64,000 nucleotides of DNA. Source: Sipunculus nudus (lineage: Eukaryota; Annelida; Sipuncula; Golfingiida; Sipunculidae). Shown in pieces: positions 46,119-58,660 of the stretch. The first letter of the stretch is position 1, and the number at the start of each line of letters is the position of its first letter. Both the position numbers and the translations under genes were made by a program. The notes beneath the pieces were generated by a model that had not been told where the DNA came from, ran no database searches, and saw only the letters and a program-made list of their open reading frames with translations. The DNA lies in the NCBI GenBank assembly GCA_026874595.1, contig CM049306.1, forward strand, positions 19,461,019-19,525,018, read 5' to 3'.

Positions 46119-48200
46119 AAATGAATCAATTTTAAGGTTTAGCTAGGTTTCGAGTGATCATAACATGTAAAGATGTAAAATATTAACCAAACTCTATACT
46201 TAGTTCTTGAATTCTTGAGCTTTCTGAAAGAAAGATCTACATTATTTAGGGACTATTCCTGTACCCAAGGCAATCCTTAAGAAATATCAATATGTAGTGC
46301 CACAAACAACACTATATTTTGCCATATATAGTGCTTTGTAACAGTGGTCATATCAGTGGAAACACTATTTCATCTCATTTTTTTTTTCTCATCTTATCCT
46401 TCCCCATACCAATATCTGTGTCCTGACAAGTGGAAATGCAGATTTAGACTTGTTGTTAATAAAACTTAGAGGTAATTTGCATGAACTGGGTGTATCTGTG
46501 TGTATCCACCTGCAGGTTCTGTTATAAATTTAATGAAGTATGCTTGTGCACAGGTTTTTTTGCAGTTTCCACATTTTACTAATTCAAACATTTTTTTTTT
46601 GGATAACTGCTATTTAAGTAAAACTGATCTGTTTCAGGTGCAGAACATAAAGTCTTTCTTACCTTTTATAACTAAAACCTTGCTAAAACTTTGAAATAAA
46701 TTGTGAACAGGTAGCTGAAAGACAACATATATCACTCACCAGTATGAAAATGTGCTAACCTTGGTCATCAATAGGTAAGGATATGGTGAATGATTACCAG
46801 AAATAAGTAGTTTGTTTAATATTCCTCTTTTTCTTCAGAATTAATATATATGATTAATCCTTGTTAAATTTAAACAGTATGAACATATTTGGTTCCTGGA
46901 TATTTTCCTTAACAGTTGCAGTATCTAAAACACCTGCGCTGGGCAAATTCCCTGCCTTTTCCTGCATCAAAATAGTACATTATAGTCCTGCTTCAAAACA
47001 ATACATCAAGTTTTTGTATTGATCTGTCAGCCAGACAAGCGCCACTGCCTAGCTAGATCAGTTAGTGCCAGTTTATCCCTGAATCTTTGTTACTGAACAC
47101 AGGAGTATTATGTGCCAATGTAATATATACTATGTTTTATCTTACCAAGGTCTTCTCCAGACATATATTTATGGCTGCTAATCCAAGTAATTGACACATT
47201 CTACTGTGGCTGGATGATTTATTATCAGCATCTTAATGAATACAGCTTTTTTGGTTTTTCAAATTAATTATCATGAGAGAAATTAAAACAATTTTATAAT
47301 TGTTTTCTTTTTTGAACTGAAGTGTAGGTCTTCCCCTGCTATGTTTGCCATGTTTTTTGTTTCTGTAATTTATGGATAGACTCACACTAGAAATGAGCCA
47401 AATTGTGCTGAAATAATCCAATTAACCCACCATTACCTAAAGATATGCATCTCGCAGGTTAATATATACTATCACAGGTTTGTAAAATTAAATGTCATAA
47501 TCAGGAAATTTGGTTTCATGTGATTAATATGAATAAATATTAAACCATCTCAGAAAAATCATATGAATAAATCTTACATGCATATTTCAAGATTTTTACA
47601 TGTATTGAATAAGAGTGCAGAGAAGATCAAAACCCAAAACTTTATTATATTTGGACTGTGTCTTTTGTCATATCAATTATATCTGTGCTTTTTTTTGTTG
47701 ATATATATTACTAATAATGCCCACAAATATTTCTTTAATCCTGTCTTGAATATTTCTGACTGTTATCGAAATAATTAAATTCCCCTTGTCCTGATGTGAC
47801 AAAAGGACCAAAGAGCAACTCCATTAATATTTTTATTTACAAAGAAGTTGCTCAGAAGACAAATGCTAAAGTAAAAATAAAGGCAGTTACAAAGAAGAAT
47901 TAGAAGTCCCTGTTACATTTCTGGCACCAGTGGTTTAATGGTCTGTATTCAAACATTTAAATTTAAAAGGAAAACATTTCCTTTCTTTATTTGAAATAAA
48001 ATGTAAATTTTCTTTAACATACATGTGGGCAGATAAAGAAGACAACTTCTTCATCTTAAATTTTAATGCTAAAGGGATGAAAGATTACAATTACATCAAG
48101 ATGTCAGTCCATTTCAAACATTGGAAGCTTAAGCTTGAATGCTTAAATCCATATCTGTGCATTCATTACACATGCAGCAAACCATTCGAGATCAGTCTGC
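46119..48200. other. Unique AT-rich sequence
   Basis: No exon or repeat family member found. Confidence 0.4.
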
Positions 48201-48219
48201 AACACAACTGAAGGAAATA

Positions 48220-48810
48220 CACGCTTGATTGAGTCTTGTCAATTTCATCAATTATCATACCTCTCCTCTTGTACCTTTCTAAATATTGATAAACTGATAT
48301 TAATACATCAATAGATCATGTCAGCATCTTTTGTTCATTATGATTTATCAATCATAAGATCTTAAATTAATCAGATGATGAAATAGTTAACCACATTCCC
48401 AAACTCTCTGTCAATTTAAAGTTAAGCTGTTTATTTTCATGCAAAATATCAAGATACAGGAAAAAAACTCCTTAAGGGTACCTTTATACCACAGATCATC
48501 ATCTCTCTTACATCAACATTGTACCTGTCTCAAAACATGCAGTATAAGGCTTTCACAACCCTTCTGATACAGGCACATCTCTATCATGGACAAACCCTGC
48601 ATGTCCTGTCCAGTGTCCATGGTATTTGGGAAGAAAAACAAAAAATCCAATATGTAAAGTAACAATCTGTTGTGCTTTCCTGTTATATCAAGACAAAAGG
48701 AGGATTTTGAACATGACAGACAGTCTTATCAACTGAGAGCATGATGACATTTCATATCAGTGAAACAATATGTCAGGTTCATGACAAATATTAATGAGTA
48801 TACAGGTAAG
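48220..48810 (+). repeat. Dispersed repeat, uninterrupted copy
   Basis: Matches 28.32-28.48 plus 29.84-30.28 kb and so serves as the empty site for family F. It ends AGTATACAGGTAAGGCCTGT. Confidence 0.7.
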
Positions 48811-48861
48811 GCCTGTATGGGTGAGATTTAATGAGGAAATGGATGAAACGGTGCACTAAAT

Positions 48862-51494
48862 AACAAGGGACCTATGGGTCACGACGCTCAGCTGTTATAT
48901 ATGATAAAAAAATATTATTTAGAAATGAGGCACATGCTGGTTTTGTGTGGTAATAAATATAAGCTGTATTATGAGTTGTTGTTGTTTAGCTTATGTATGA
49001 TTTTGATAGTACCTTTGGAGACAGGGAAGAGGATTGATTTCATTTATTTTATTAACAAATGGAGTACTACTGTCACACAGATTTTGACTTGGCCATATAA
49101 CTTATAAGCAGAACATATAATACAAGAGTTTAACTATTTATTAAAAAAATTACAAATATTGTCCCAAATATAATTTTTATTAAAAACAATAAGAGAATCA
49201 TAAGATTTTTTAAAATGAAATATAATTGATATGATTATTAAAATAATATTAAAGAATATATTCATGAATGCATTCATGAATACATTTTGAAAGTATTTGC
49301 ACGAGTATTCATATACTTTCATTTTTACCTGAATTCCCATTCTTTATGCAAGAAATTTTATAATGGAGTACATAATCATATTCGTATTTAAATACAATTA
49401 CAAAGTATTCGCACCATGTCTGGTATTTATTCAGTTTTCACCAAACAATGATGTTGAGAATCCAGAATATACAAAATTCACACATTTAAATAATGATCAT
49501 AAGTACCTGGTTTTATGGCTATTATTTATATTAAAAAATAACTGTAAAAAATTCATTTTGGACTAATTTCTCATCAATGTACACACTAGACACAGTAGGA
49601 ATCTAGATTAATATTATCAACTGCATCTTTGTCTATCATTAATTTCCTTCATATAATCCTTAATGATTAGTAATGAATAATATGATTTACTTCTTTATCA
49701 TTAAAAATGAACTGAAAAATGCCATAGGTGACTGCATGGTGTTATTTGGAATATGTGACATTCTACCCATCGATACAAGATTCTTATATCATCAGTAACT
49801 GCAAGTTAATTTCCTGTTATTATAAACTAACAAATTCCTTTTCTATTTTTCTTTAATTTGTTATTAAAAACCAATAAAAATTTATTAATTTATTGTTTAT
49901 TGTTATGTTGTTGGTTAAAACTACTAGATGAGTTGGGTTGAACACCTGGATCAACTGTGGCTGGCCATCAGCTGCCTGGATTCTCCCCTCAAGCGTGCAT
50001 AATTTGATGAAAGGTCAACAAGGTCAACATACAGGTGACTCAAGAGGGGCTGGAGAGAGCCAAAGTCTGACAGGGTCTCATAAAAAACATTAATAAAAGC
50101 TACAATATTTGGCAAATTTTTTTCAGCTTTCTAAACTAAAAAGCTGAAATCCTTATGTGTGCATGATATGAAAATTATATCAACAGTGCTCACGGGAAAC
50201 AAACGTGCCATGGTCACAGTTGGGCAAAATTTAAGGTACTAATTTTATATTTATACTAATAACTTATAAAATTTGAAAAATTCAGAACTAATTTTGGGTA
50301 TTCAATTGAATCTTGATTAAATAATGTTACATCCCTGACAAAAAAGATCTCTAGCTTCAGCAATGCCCTTGTTAAGGGAGTAAATATATTTCTTGATTTT
50401 TTACAAAGTGCATTATGTTTGGGCCCATAACCTAAAAAAAATACACAATACTGACATCATTTCTGGCATGTGCATAGTGAATGTATAGAAAAATATGTAT
50501 ATTATATATGATCAAAGTCAGATCAGTGGTTTTGATATTAGGCAGTCTTAAAGTGTAACATTGGGTTTTTAATGGAAAAATGAAGTTTTTCATTGATATC
50601 TCGAAGGAATTAAGTCCTAGTGACCAAATTCTTGGCATGGTAGGGGATTTTGGAGAAATCTAACTGTATGCCAAATTTAAGGAACTTAGAGCTGAAGCTT
50701 GGGAGCTGAGCTCTAGCAAACTGCATAACACTAGCAATATGTGACATGGTGCTTGAAAACTTGAATAAAATCTACAGTTTTTGATCAACTGGTTTCAAAT
50801 TATTGGTGTTAACAGTTGAAATGCTAACAAAAACATGCTGTGAAAATTAAATCCACAGCAGTTACAGCAAAAAAACGTGCCATGGTCAAAGTTGGGCAAA
50901 ATTTAAGGTACCAATTTTTTATTTTTGCTAATATTTTTAAAAATTTAGAAGATTTTGATCTAATTTTGGGTATACAATTTAATTTTGATTAATAAAAGTA
51001 ATATTACTGGAAAAAAAGTGCTTAGCTTTAACAAGTTTTGTGTTAAGTGATAAAATTTCTTTCCTGATTATTTAAAAAATGCATTATGTTTGGGCCCATA
51101 ACTTTTTTAAATTAACTAATACAGACCTAATTTCTGGCATGTACATAGGAATTATATAGAGGAATATTTATAGGAAATATGAGGAAAAACAGATGAGTGG
51201 TTTTGATATCAGGCAGTCCTAAAGTGTGAAAATAGGTTTTTAATAAAAAATTGAGGTTTTTCCTTAATTTCTCAAAGGAATGAAGTCGCAAAGACCCAGT
51301 TTTCGGCTTGGTAGGAGATCTTGGGGACATCTAACATTATGCTGAATTTTGGATTCCTAGGTCTTACGGTTTCAAAACGTGCCACATCTACGGACGGACG
51401 GACGGACGGACGGACGGACGGACGGACAGACGGACGGACGACGGACAATGGACCACGACTATAGCTCAGATGACTTATAGTCAGCTGAGCTAAA
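48862..51494 (+). mobile_element. Family C element with two body copies
   Basis: The 5' end is ACAAGGGACCTATGGGTC, ACGCTCAGCTG. The 3' end has (ACGG)n (51394-51441), CTATAGCTCAGATGAC and TCAGCTGAGCTAA. 50.10-50.69 and 50.75-51.49 kb are two related copies of the body also seen at 6.7-7.4 kb. 48.9-50.0 kb is AT-rich filler of unknown origin. It may be a composite; the 5' end could belong to a separate piece. Confidence 0.6.
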
Positions 51495-52562
51495 TATATG
51501 GTTGTGCCTTACATAGTATAGAAATGGCATGTTTCACAAATAGCATGTATCAAAAGGTGGTGCCCAAAACACTGATTTCTTCAACTCTCTATTTGTTTCT
51601 TCCCGATAATTCCCCTAAAATAAGAATTCAAATGACTTTGCTTGTAGCCCAAACCATTTTCTGCTTAGTGTACACTATTGATCTAGTTAAGGAGAACATA
51701 ACTTCAGAGGAAATGGGTCACAGCATCTAATAAATTTAGGAAAAAAATAGACGAGCCAGAATGGAAAATGACACTGACAGCTTAATGACATGTTTTCTAG
51801 CCATATGCATTGATTTTTCTGATGGAATCTGAAGCTTCATAATTGTCATGGCCAAACATGATTAAAAGAAAGTTCTGGTGGGGCACGTAAGCTACTCAAC
51901 AATCAAACCCATCATAATTAGCCTGAATTGAATGGTGACAAATGAACAGCAAAGCAATAATTGAAAATAATCCATAGCTACAACCATGATATCAAACAGT
52001 CTTGCAAATGGGATGATTGTTATAAATGGTCAATTGAGCAAGACCAAAGTTATTATGAACTCCTATAAAAGAATAAAAATTTAAGGCTAACCTTTGAAAT
52101 AAGTGTGAGAGGGTCAAATTTATTTTATCTTTTTATTATAAATCCTTAATAAAAATTTCACATGTACAGGGGACAATATGAGGATGATGGAGTTGTTCTG
52201 CAATACAGTTAAAAGTACAACATAACAAAACATAATTGTATAGACATTTTATAATTTGTATTTTATTTTACTGAAGGAAGTACCCCAAGTTTAATGGAGT
52301 TCAAGCTATGATCAGTAAAATTCTGCTGAAAATAAAAAAAAATTTTTATGTCTCCCCTTCATTTGTGAAAGGATAATGTTTATCTCAGCTTATTGCAGTT
52401 GTAAATTGCCATGCATGCTGGTGAATTTCTGACTTTTTACAAAAATTTCTCCTCTGAGTACATTAAGTGATTGACAGGAAAGTCATGCATGGTGCAGGAA
52501 ATGAGTCACCAATAAGATGGGTTGTAATTATACTCTCTTGTTTCTTTGTGTTGATACCCCAC

Positions 52563-52750
52563 TCATATCCTAATATTAAGATTAAAGGTCCTAGCTTGTA
52601 TCAGTGTGAACAGCTTTTCCAGTGCAGTCTCTGGAATTACTAAGTCATTACTCCGACTGAAAGTAGGCCCTATTTGAATGCCTACTGTATCAGGTTTCAC
52701 AACTTCATGATGAGTGAATATAGGTACACTGGACCTCATCACAACTTCTG
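52563..52750 (-). CDS. Candidate exon (possible terminal or internal), unknown
   Basis: On the minus strand a good acceptor (TTCATTTCTTTCAG) precedes an open frame in phase 1: EVVMRSSVPIFTHHEVVKPD, then TVGIQIGPTFSRSNDLVIPE, then TALEKLFTLIQ, ending in TGA at 52563-52565. The composition is protein-like and the block is GC-richer than its flanks. No good GT donor follows the whole frame, so it would be a last exon. An internal donor CGGA|GTAATG would end it in phase 1, which matches the phase-1 start of the 43227 exon. It could be an alternative end of the same gene, an upstream exon, or part of another gene. It lies directly beside a repeat (52776 onward). Confidence 0.4.
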
Positions 52751-52775
52751 AAAGAAATGAATACATTTGTAATAA

Positions 52776-52884
52776 GATAGGAAATATAAAGGAGAATATT
52801 TATGATTAATTTGAAGAAAAACAGATAAGTGGTTTTGATATTAGGCAGTCCTGAAAAGTGATAATAGGTTTTTAATTTTCATGG
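52776..52884 (+). repeat. Family C body, left of E insertion
   Basis: GAAGAAAAACAGATAAGTGG to TAGGTTTTTAATTTTC matches 51180-51245 and continues at 56600 on the other side of the E element. Confidence 0.75.
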
Positions 52885-55800
52885 ACAAGGCCAACAGGCC
52901 TAATGCAAACCTGTGCATTGGGAAATACACCAGGTATAATGCTTCAATGCTGGACCATTACTTTTCATGTATATGAACGATGCAAGTACTAAACATTTTG
53001 AATAAGAAACAATTACACAAACATCACTGCTTAAATTCTGGCATGGGTGCACACAACACTAAATGATTGCAGCTGGCACCACCAGTCTTGTATACAACTA
53101 AGCTATCAGAGATATATACATATGCCCAATTTCAGACTGATATATCAAACCCCTCCTGAGAAAAATGCAGGGACACACACTGTACAAAAGTCATTGTAGG
53201 TGGCGACACCTGTCTTGTGAGCGAGAAAGCCAACAAAGACACATAGACAGGTCAAAATATTAGGCCAATACATCAAACTTACCCTTGAGTCTGATGCATG
53301 GGGCTGACCAGGCTGAGGTGAGAAAGGCTGTTGCCCGAAGTGAACTGTGACAAATTGCTTGCTCAGGCTACTGCACTGAGTGAACTCATGACCTGCACCT
53401 GGCTAGACTGAGTGAACTTTTGACCTGTACCTGGCTGCACTGAGTGAACTCTTGACCTGTTGCATAATCTGACATAGTTGGCAGTCTGCCAAAGCTATAA
53501 ATAGAATGCAGCTACTGCACTGAGTAAACTCCTGACCCATACCTGGCTCCACTGAGTGAACTCTTGACCTGTTGCCTAATCTGATACAGTTGGCAGTCAG
53601 CCAAAGCTATAAATAGATCCAGACTGACCTCTAGCCTGTTGCCAAATCTGAAATAGTAGCCACAACATTGCATAAGCTCATGCAGGGGCCCTGCCCTGAG
53701 GGGCTTGACACCCATGAAATAGTCACATGGTGCCCATGAGGTGTTCACATGTCACCTATGAGGTGATCACATGCCTTGTGCTTGGCTGCACTGATTGAAC
53801 TCCTGACCTATATCTGGCTGCACTGAATGAACTCTTGATCTGTTGCCAAATCTGAAACAGTTGGCAGTTTCTCAACTCATTTAAAGATACGGATTCAATC
53901 TTGGCCTGTTGGTATATCTGTTTACACATACTGAAAGACTTTAGCTAAAATGTTTTTTTTTCAAGCCTACATATGCATAAACTTTTTATCAAAATATCTA
54001 GAATAATAAAAGATGCAGTACTTTCATTGTTAAAGGTCCAATAGTTCTGCCAAAAATCATTCTAGTTAACTTGAACAAAGGCCACCTAAGAATAATTTTT
54101 GTGCAATGTTACAGAAGATATAATTGAAACAATAATTTTGTAGAAGAACACTATTGTAGTCCTCAGTTTGAAAAAGACATAATAATGGCCATAAGACCAA
54201 CTTAAGCTTTTCACAACTCGACCTAAAATCAACAAACTCAATATATTCTGATATGATTGAAAGAACCATGTCCTAGGATAATTCTTTTGAAAAATTGAAA
54301 AATTCAACTTAACAGTTTCACCATTAAGCTGAGGCTAAAGAGGCTAAAATTATGAGTTTTTTTGCCCATAAAAAACAGGTCAATTTAGGTGGCACCACAA
54401 AATCTGCATCTTCAACATTTCCACAATTCCTGGTAATGCTAGCTTCTGACATTTCTGAGAGTACTATGTCAGTATGCTTACTTGGCCAAATGACTGTTCA
54501 AAAATATGTGAAATTCCACTAAAATTCATCAAATGCAAACCATTTGAACAAACTTGAGAGGGCTCGCCTCTGGGATCATTTAATAAAATATTGAACAAAT
54601 TGGCTGGACCATTTACAAGAAGAAGACTTTTAAATGTTTTTCAGCTTTTTCCTATAAAATCTAAGTAAATGCAGATAGCAAAAAAATAAGCTGAATCCCA
54701 CATTTGATATGACAGATTATTGCATAAAATCTGGGAATGGTAGCTCCTGCTATTCCTGAGAAATTATGGATTAATGTACAGATGACCAATGACCCCGTAC
54801 AAAAAAGGTCAATGCAGGTGGCGCCACCAATACCTGAATTTCATATATGACTCATGTGACCAACACTGGCAAAAAAAATTGGTGATGATACTGATTCATC
54901 TTGCCGTTTCTGAGACTGTCATTTTAGTATGCTTTTTTGGACAGATGACAAAGTTCAATTTCCTGTAACTCAGCCGAAATTCACCGAACTTGAACCATTG
55001 GAACAAAATTGAGGGAGATGGTATAAAAGATTATTTCTGTGAAATATTGAACAATTTGGCTTGAGTGTTTCAGAGGAGAAGATTTTGAAAGTTTTTTTTT
55101 TAGCTTTTTCTCTGTAAAATCTAAGAAAATGCATAGTTTTTCAGATGGCTAATTTTTGGCATTAAATTTCATTATGCTAGCTCCAATCATTTTCAAAATA
55201 GTATGGGTTAACGTACAGAAGACAAACGCCGCCACACCATTGCATTAGCTCACAGGTTCACAAAAAATTATAACATGCATACTGAATGCAAAATTGTAAT
55301 ACATATACATCTCACTGATGGCAAAATCTTGAATTAAGTTGACTATGGATACCAATTATTTATAATCCATGTACAGCCATCTTTATATACCCACAGAGAG
55401 CTGTATACCTGTGATTGAAAACATTGCCTGGCATGAGGAATATCTAAAAATCATAAGCTACACTTTTTAAAAGCTTTTAAAAAACATTCTTGTCAATATT
55501 TACCATAGGTAACCTGAAATCTAAATGTCTAGAGGCATGATGTAATAAATGCTGATAAACTGGGGCCAGGCTAGATGTATCTGCTTCACATAGCTAACAT
55601 ATATGGTAAAATGACTCAATTCAATCTTTATAATTCAGCCAAAATTCATTCTTTGGAACCATAAAAGACAATTATTATAAGAATTATTCTTGTAAAATAT
55701 TAAACAAATTGGCCTCAGTGGCTTCAGTCAAAAAAACATTTTACAGGTTTATAACTCGTATGGGAAAATACAGCAAAATGGCTAAGTTAAGCTACCCATA

Positions 55801-56600
55801 ACTCAGCCAAAAATCACTGAACCAAAACCATTTGAACAACTTGAATTATTAACATCTAAGGATATTTAATGTGTGAGATTTAAGAATTTGGCCCAGTTGT
55901 TTTTGAGAAGAAGATCTTTGTAGCCACTGAGCTAAAATGGGCTGTTACAGCATATGACTAAATTCAGCTTCCAATAACTCAGCAAAAAGTCACTGAACCA
56001 AAACCATTTGAACAAACTTCAGAAAGCAATACCCTAGGATCATTTCTGTGCGATATAAAACTATTTGGCCATATGGTTTCAGAGAAGAAGTTTTTTGTAG
56101 CCTTCAGTATGATACGGGCACTGATGACCCCCGTACAAAGAGGCTGATGCAGGTGGTGCCACCAATACCTCAATTTAAGATATTTCTCATGTGAACAACA
56201 TTGGCATAAAATTTGGTGATGATAGCTCCAGCCGTTTCTGAGATTTTAATTTTTGTATGCTTTTTTAGACTGATGACTAAATTCAACTTCCTGTAACTCG
56301 GCCAAAAATCACCTAACTTAAACCATTTGAACAAACTTAAGAAAGATTGTTCCAGGAATCATTTCTGTGAAATATTGGACAATTTGGCTGAACAGTTTCG
56401 GAGAAAAAAAATCAAAGAAAATGCAGTTTGCCAAAAAATAAGCAAAATCGGATACAGTTTTTTTGATGACTAATTTTTTGCATAACATTTCGTGATGCTA
56501 ACTCTTGCCATTTTCAAGATAGTATTGGTTAACATACAGACGCCGGATGCCGGATGTCGGACGACCCAACACCATCTGATAAGCTCACAGGTTCGCTAAA
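52885..56600 (+). mobile_element. Family E element without G, both ends present
   Basis: It starts GACAAGGCCAACAGGCCTAA, TGCAAACCTGTGC. It ends CAGACGCCGGATGCCGG, GATAAGCTCACAGGTTCGCTAAAAA. About 3.7 kb. Inside are TATAAATAGA words, CACTGAGTGAACTCTTGACC tandem units, an additional internal E end (GCTCACAGGTTCACAAAAAA at 55248-55267), and GGTGGCGCCACC. The site where other copies have G is uninterrupted (CACAACACTAAATGATTGCA near 53055). Confidence 0.8.
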
Positions 56601-56814
56601 AATTGAGGTTTTTCCTTAATATCTCAAAGGAACAAAGTTGAAGTGACCTGGTTATGGTTTGGGAGATCTTAGGGACATCTAACAGTTTGCCGTATTTCAG
56701 ATGTGTAGGTCCAATGGTTTCACAATATCAGTTAAACGAATAGATGGACAGACGGACAGCTGACGTTCAAGGGGCAATTGCTATTACTCAGCTGACTTAT
56801 ACTCAGCTGAGCTA
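56601..56814 (+). repeat. Family C 3' end, right of E insertion
   Basis: AAAATTGAGGTTTTTCCTTA to TACTCAGCTGAGCTAA. It continues the sequence that broke off at 52884. Confidence 0.75.
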
Positions 56815-57640
56815 ATAACATTATGGCCATAAAACAGGTGGCAAATAAAGTCTGGCAAGCAGATCCCCACATGTAATATGTCCAAACCACAATTTTGTAA
56901 CCTCCAAAGACTTTGTATTGAATTGGAGGCGATGGGTGGATATTGAGCTTGTAATGTGGAGCTTTTGAAACAGGTCTAAGGTGAGCGAGTAGACTACTAA
57001 ATAGGAAAAGACAAAACCGGGACTCATCCATAATGGATGCCAGTAGCCACACTGGTGGGGCTACAATACTGTCTTCATTAACACTGACATTGTCAAATGC
57101 CTGCCCACCTAATCAAGTCAAACCCAGCATTGTTACTGCCCCCTTCATACCAATCAACACTGATATGAGACAATTTCTTCACGGGCCGGTGGGGCCATGT
57201 GTGCCACAGTCAAGTGGTCTTTAGTGATGGTGGAAGCTTTCATGGCTGTCACTACTGGTCTTTATTGGAAGCTCAGGGCATTTACCATCTAAACAGTCTG
57301 TCCATTGATTTTTTCTTCAGCAGTAAGACATACCTACTCAGGGAGACACTGGCATCCTGAACAATCACTTCAAGTGACTGGACATGCACTGTGAATTCAG
57401 AAATGTTTTCAGGATTTTCATAATGTGTTCAGTCTTGGTTGTCAGAGTTTATGGGGTTTTTTTTTATTTTCTTGTTGGAGGTACCTTCTTCCATTTTTTT
57501 AATGCATGCTTTAACTAGGTATGCACATCTGTAGAATTTATTTCTGGTTTCCGACTGCATGAAATGACTGTAGCACACACTGCCTCTCATTTTAAATCCT
57601 CATCTTAACCATGTCCACTGAACAACTGTACCTGCAGGTC
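56815..57640. other. Sequence without supported gene
   Basis: A 63-codon plus-strand frame (57033-57224, MDASSHTGGATILSSL...) has a varied composition but no splice borders, and I cannot support it. No copy of this stretch elsewhere in the window. Confidence 0.35.
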
Positions 57641-57689
57641 CTGGGTGTGTAATCATCCAAAATGTTTGGTCATTCCATTGAGGAAGCCC

Positions 57690-57850
57690 TGAAAGGCACA
57701 CTGGTTTGAGAGCAATGCCCACAGCCTTCCCATAGAGCTTGCAGAGGGCTGGCTATGGGTAACAGCCAACTGTGAAAAATTTTACCGCCTCAGCTGAGAT
57801 TCAAACTCATGATCTCCCCATTTTGATTCCAGTACTCTACCAATATTTCA
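57690..57850 (-). mobile_element. tRNA-derived SINE-like unit
   Basis: On the minus strand TTGGTAGAGTACTGGAATC resembles an A box and ATGAGTTTGAATCTCAG a B box. The spacing is tRNA-like. The body continues through a GTTGGCTGTTACCCATAGCC stretch. Borders uncertain. Confidence 0.55.
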
Positions 57851-58119
57851 CAGAAGCTGATTTGTTAATTATTCTGACAACAGCTCTGAGAGTTCTTAAT
57901 GAATAGTGCTGATCATTTTTGGAAAAGTGAGCCATATACCTATTAAGGCAGATTAATTATAACATACTGCCAGGGTGGAATTACCACATACTTGGATAAT
58001 TTGTGTTGACAAACAAACAGCTCCACAAGAGAAAAATGGATAAATTCAGAATAATAAGCATATAGATCAACCCTTAAATTCACCTGATACACCCAAAATG
58101 GTAGCAAATTCTTAAATTT

Positions 58120-58660
58120 TTGTGATTTTAAAAGGAAAACCAAGGAAAGAACATAACAAACAGAATGAATGAAGTCTTAGTCGAATGTCTACTATTTTGA
58201 GGAAGCAATTTGCATGGTCTCTGTGCTGTAACTCAAATGACACTCACTTCTCAAAATGGATGGGATGAATGCATGACAACATTTAATGTCTACTATATTG
58301 ATTTTCAAAGGAAAGCTTTGGAAAGAAGATAACAAAGAGATAAATGACATCATAGTCGAATGTCTACTATTTTGTGGAAGCAATTTGCATGGTCTCTGTG
58401 ATGAAACTCAAATGTTACTTCTCAAAATGGATGGGGTGAATGACCGCATATAATGTCTACAGTAGACACTATATTGATTTTCAAAGGAAGTCATGGAAAG
58501 TACATAAGAAAGAGAGTGAATACGTCATACTCATAGTCAAATGTCAACTATTTTAAGAAGCAATTTGCATGGTCTCTGTGCTGTCACTCAAATGCCACTT
58601 CACAATTGGATGGATCATGAATGACGGCATTCTCTGGGGTTGCCATGAGCCTGAACTGTA
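58120..58660. repeat. Three tandem units of about 175-181 bp
   Basis: TCGAATGTCTACTATTTT at 58181 and 58356 and a variant at 58537. Each unit has GGAAGCAATTTGCATGGTCT and TTGATTTTCAAAGGAA. Non-coding. Confidence 0.85.

Noticed and set aside
53470-53620. TATAAATAGA words as TATA-box promoters
   Set aside because: They recur with every copy of family E (27.6, 32.99, 33.05, 40.65 and 53.5 kb) and are part of the repeat; no transcript evidence.
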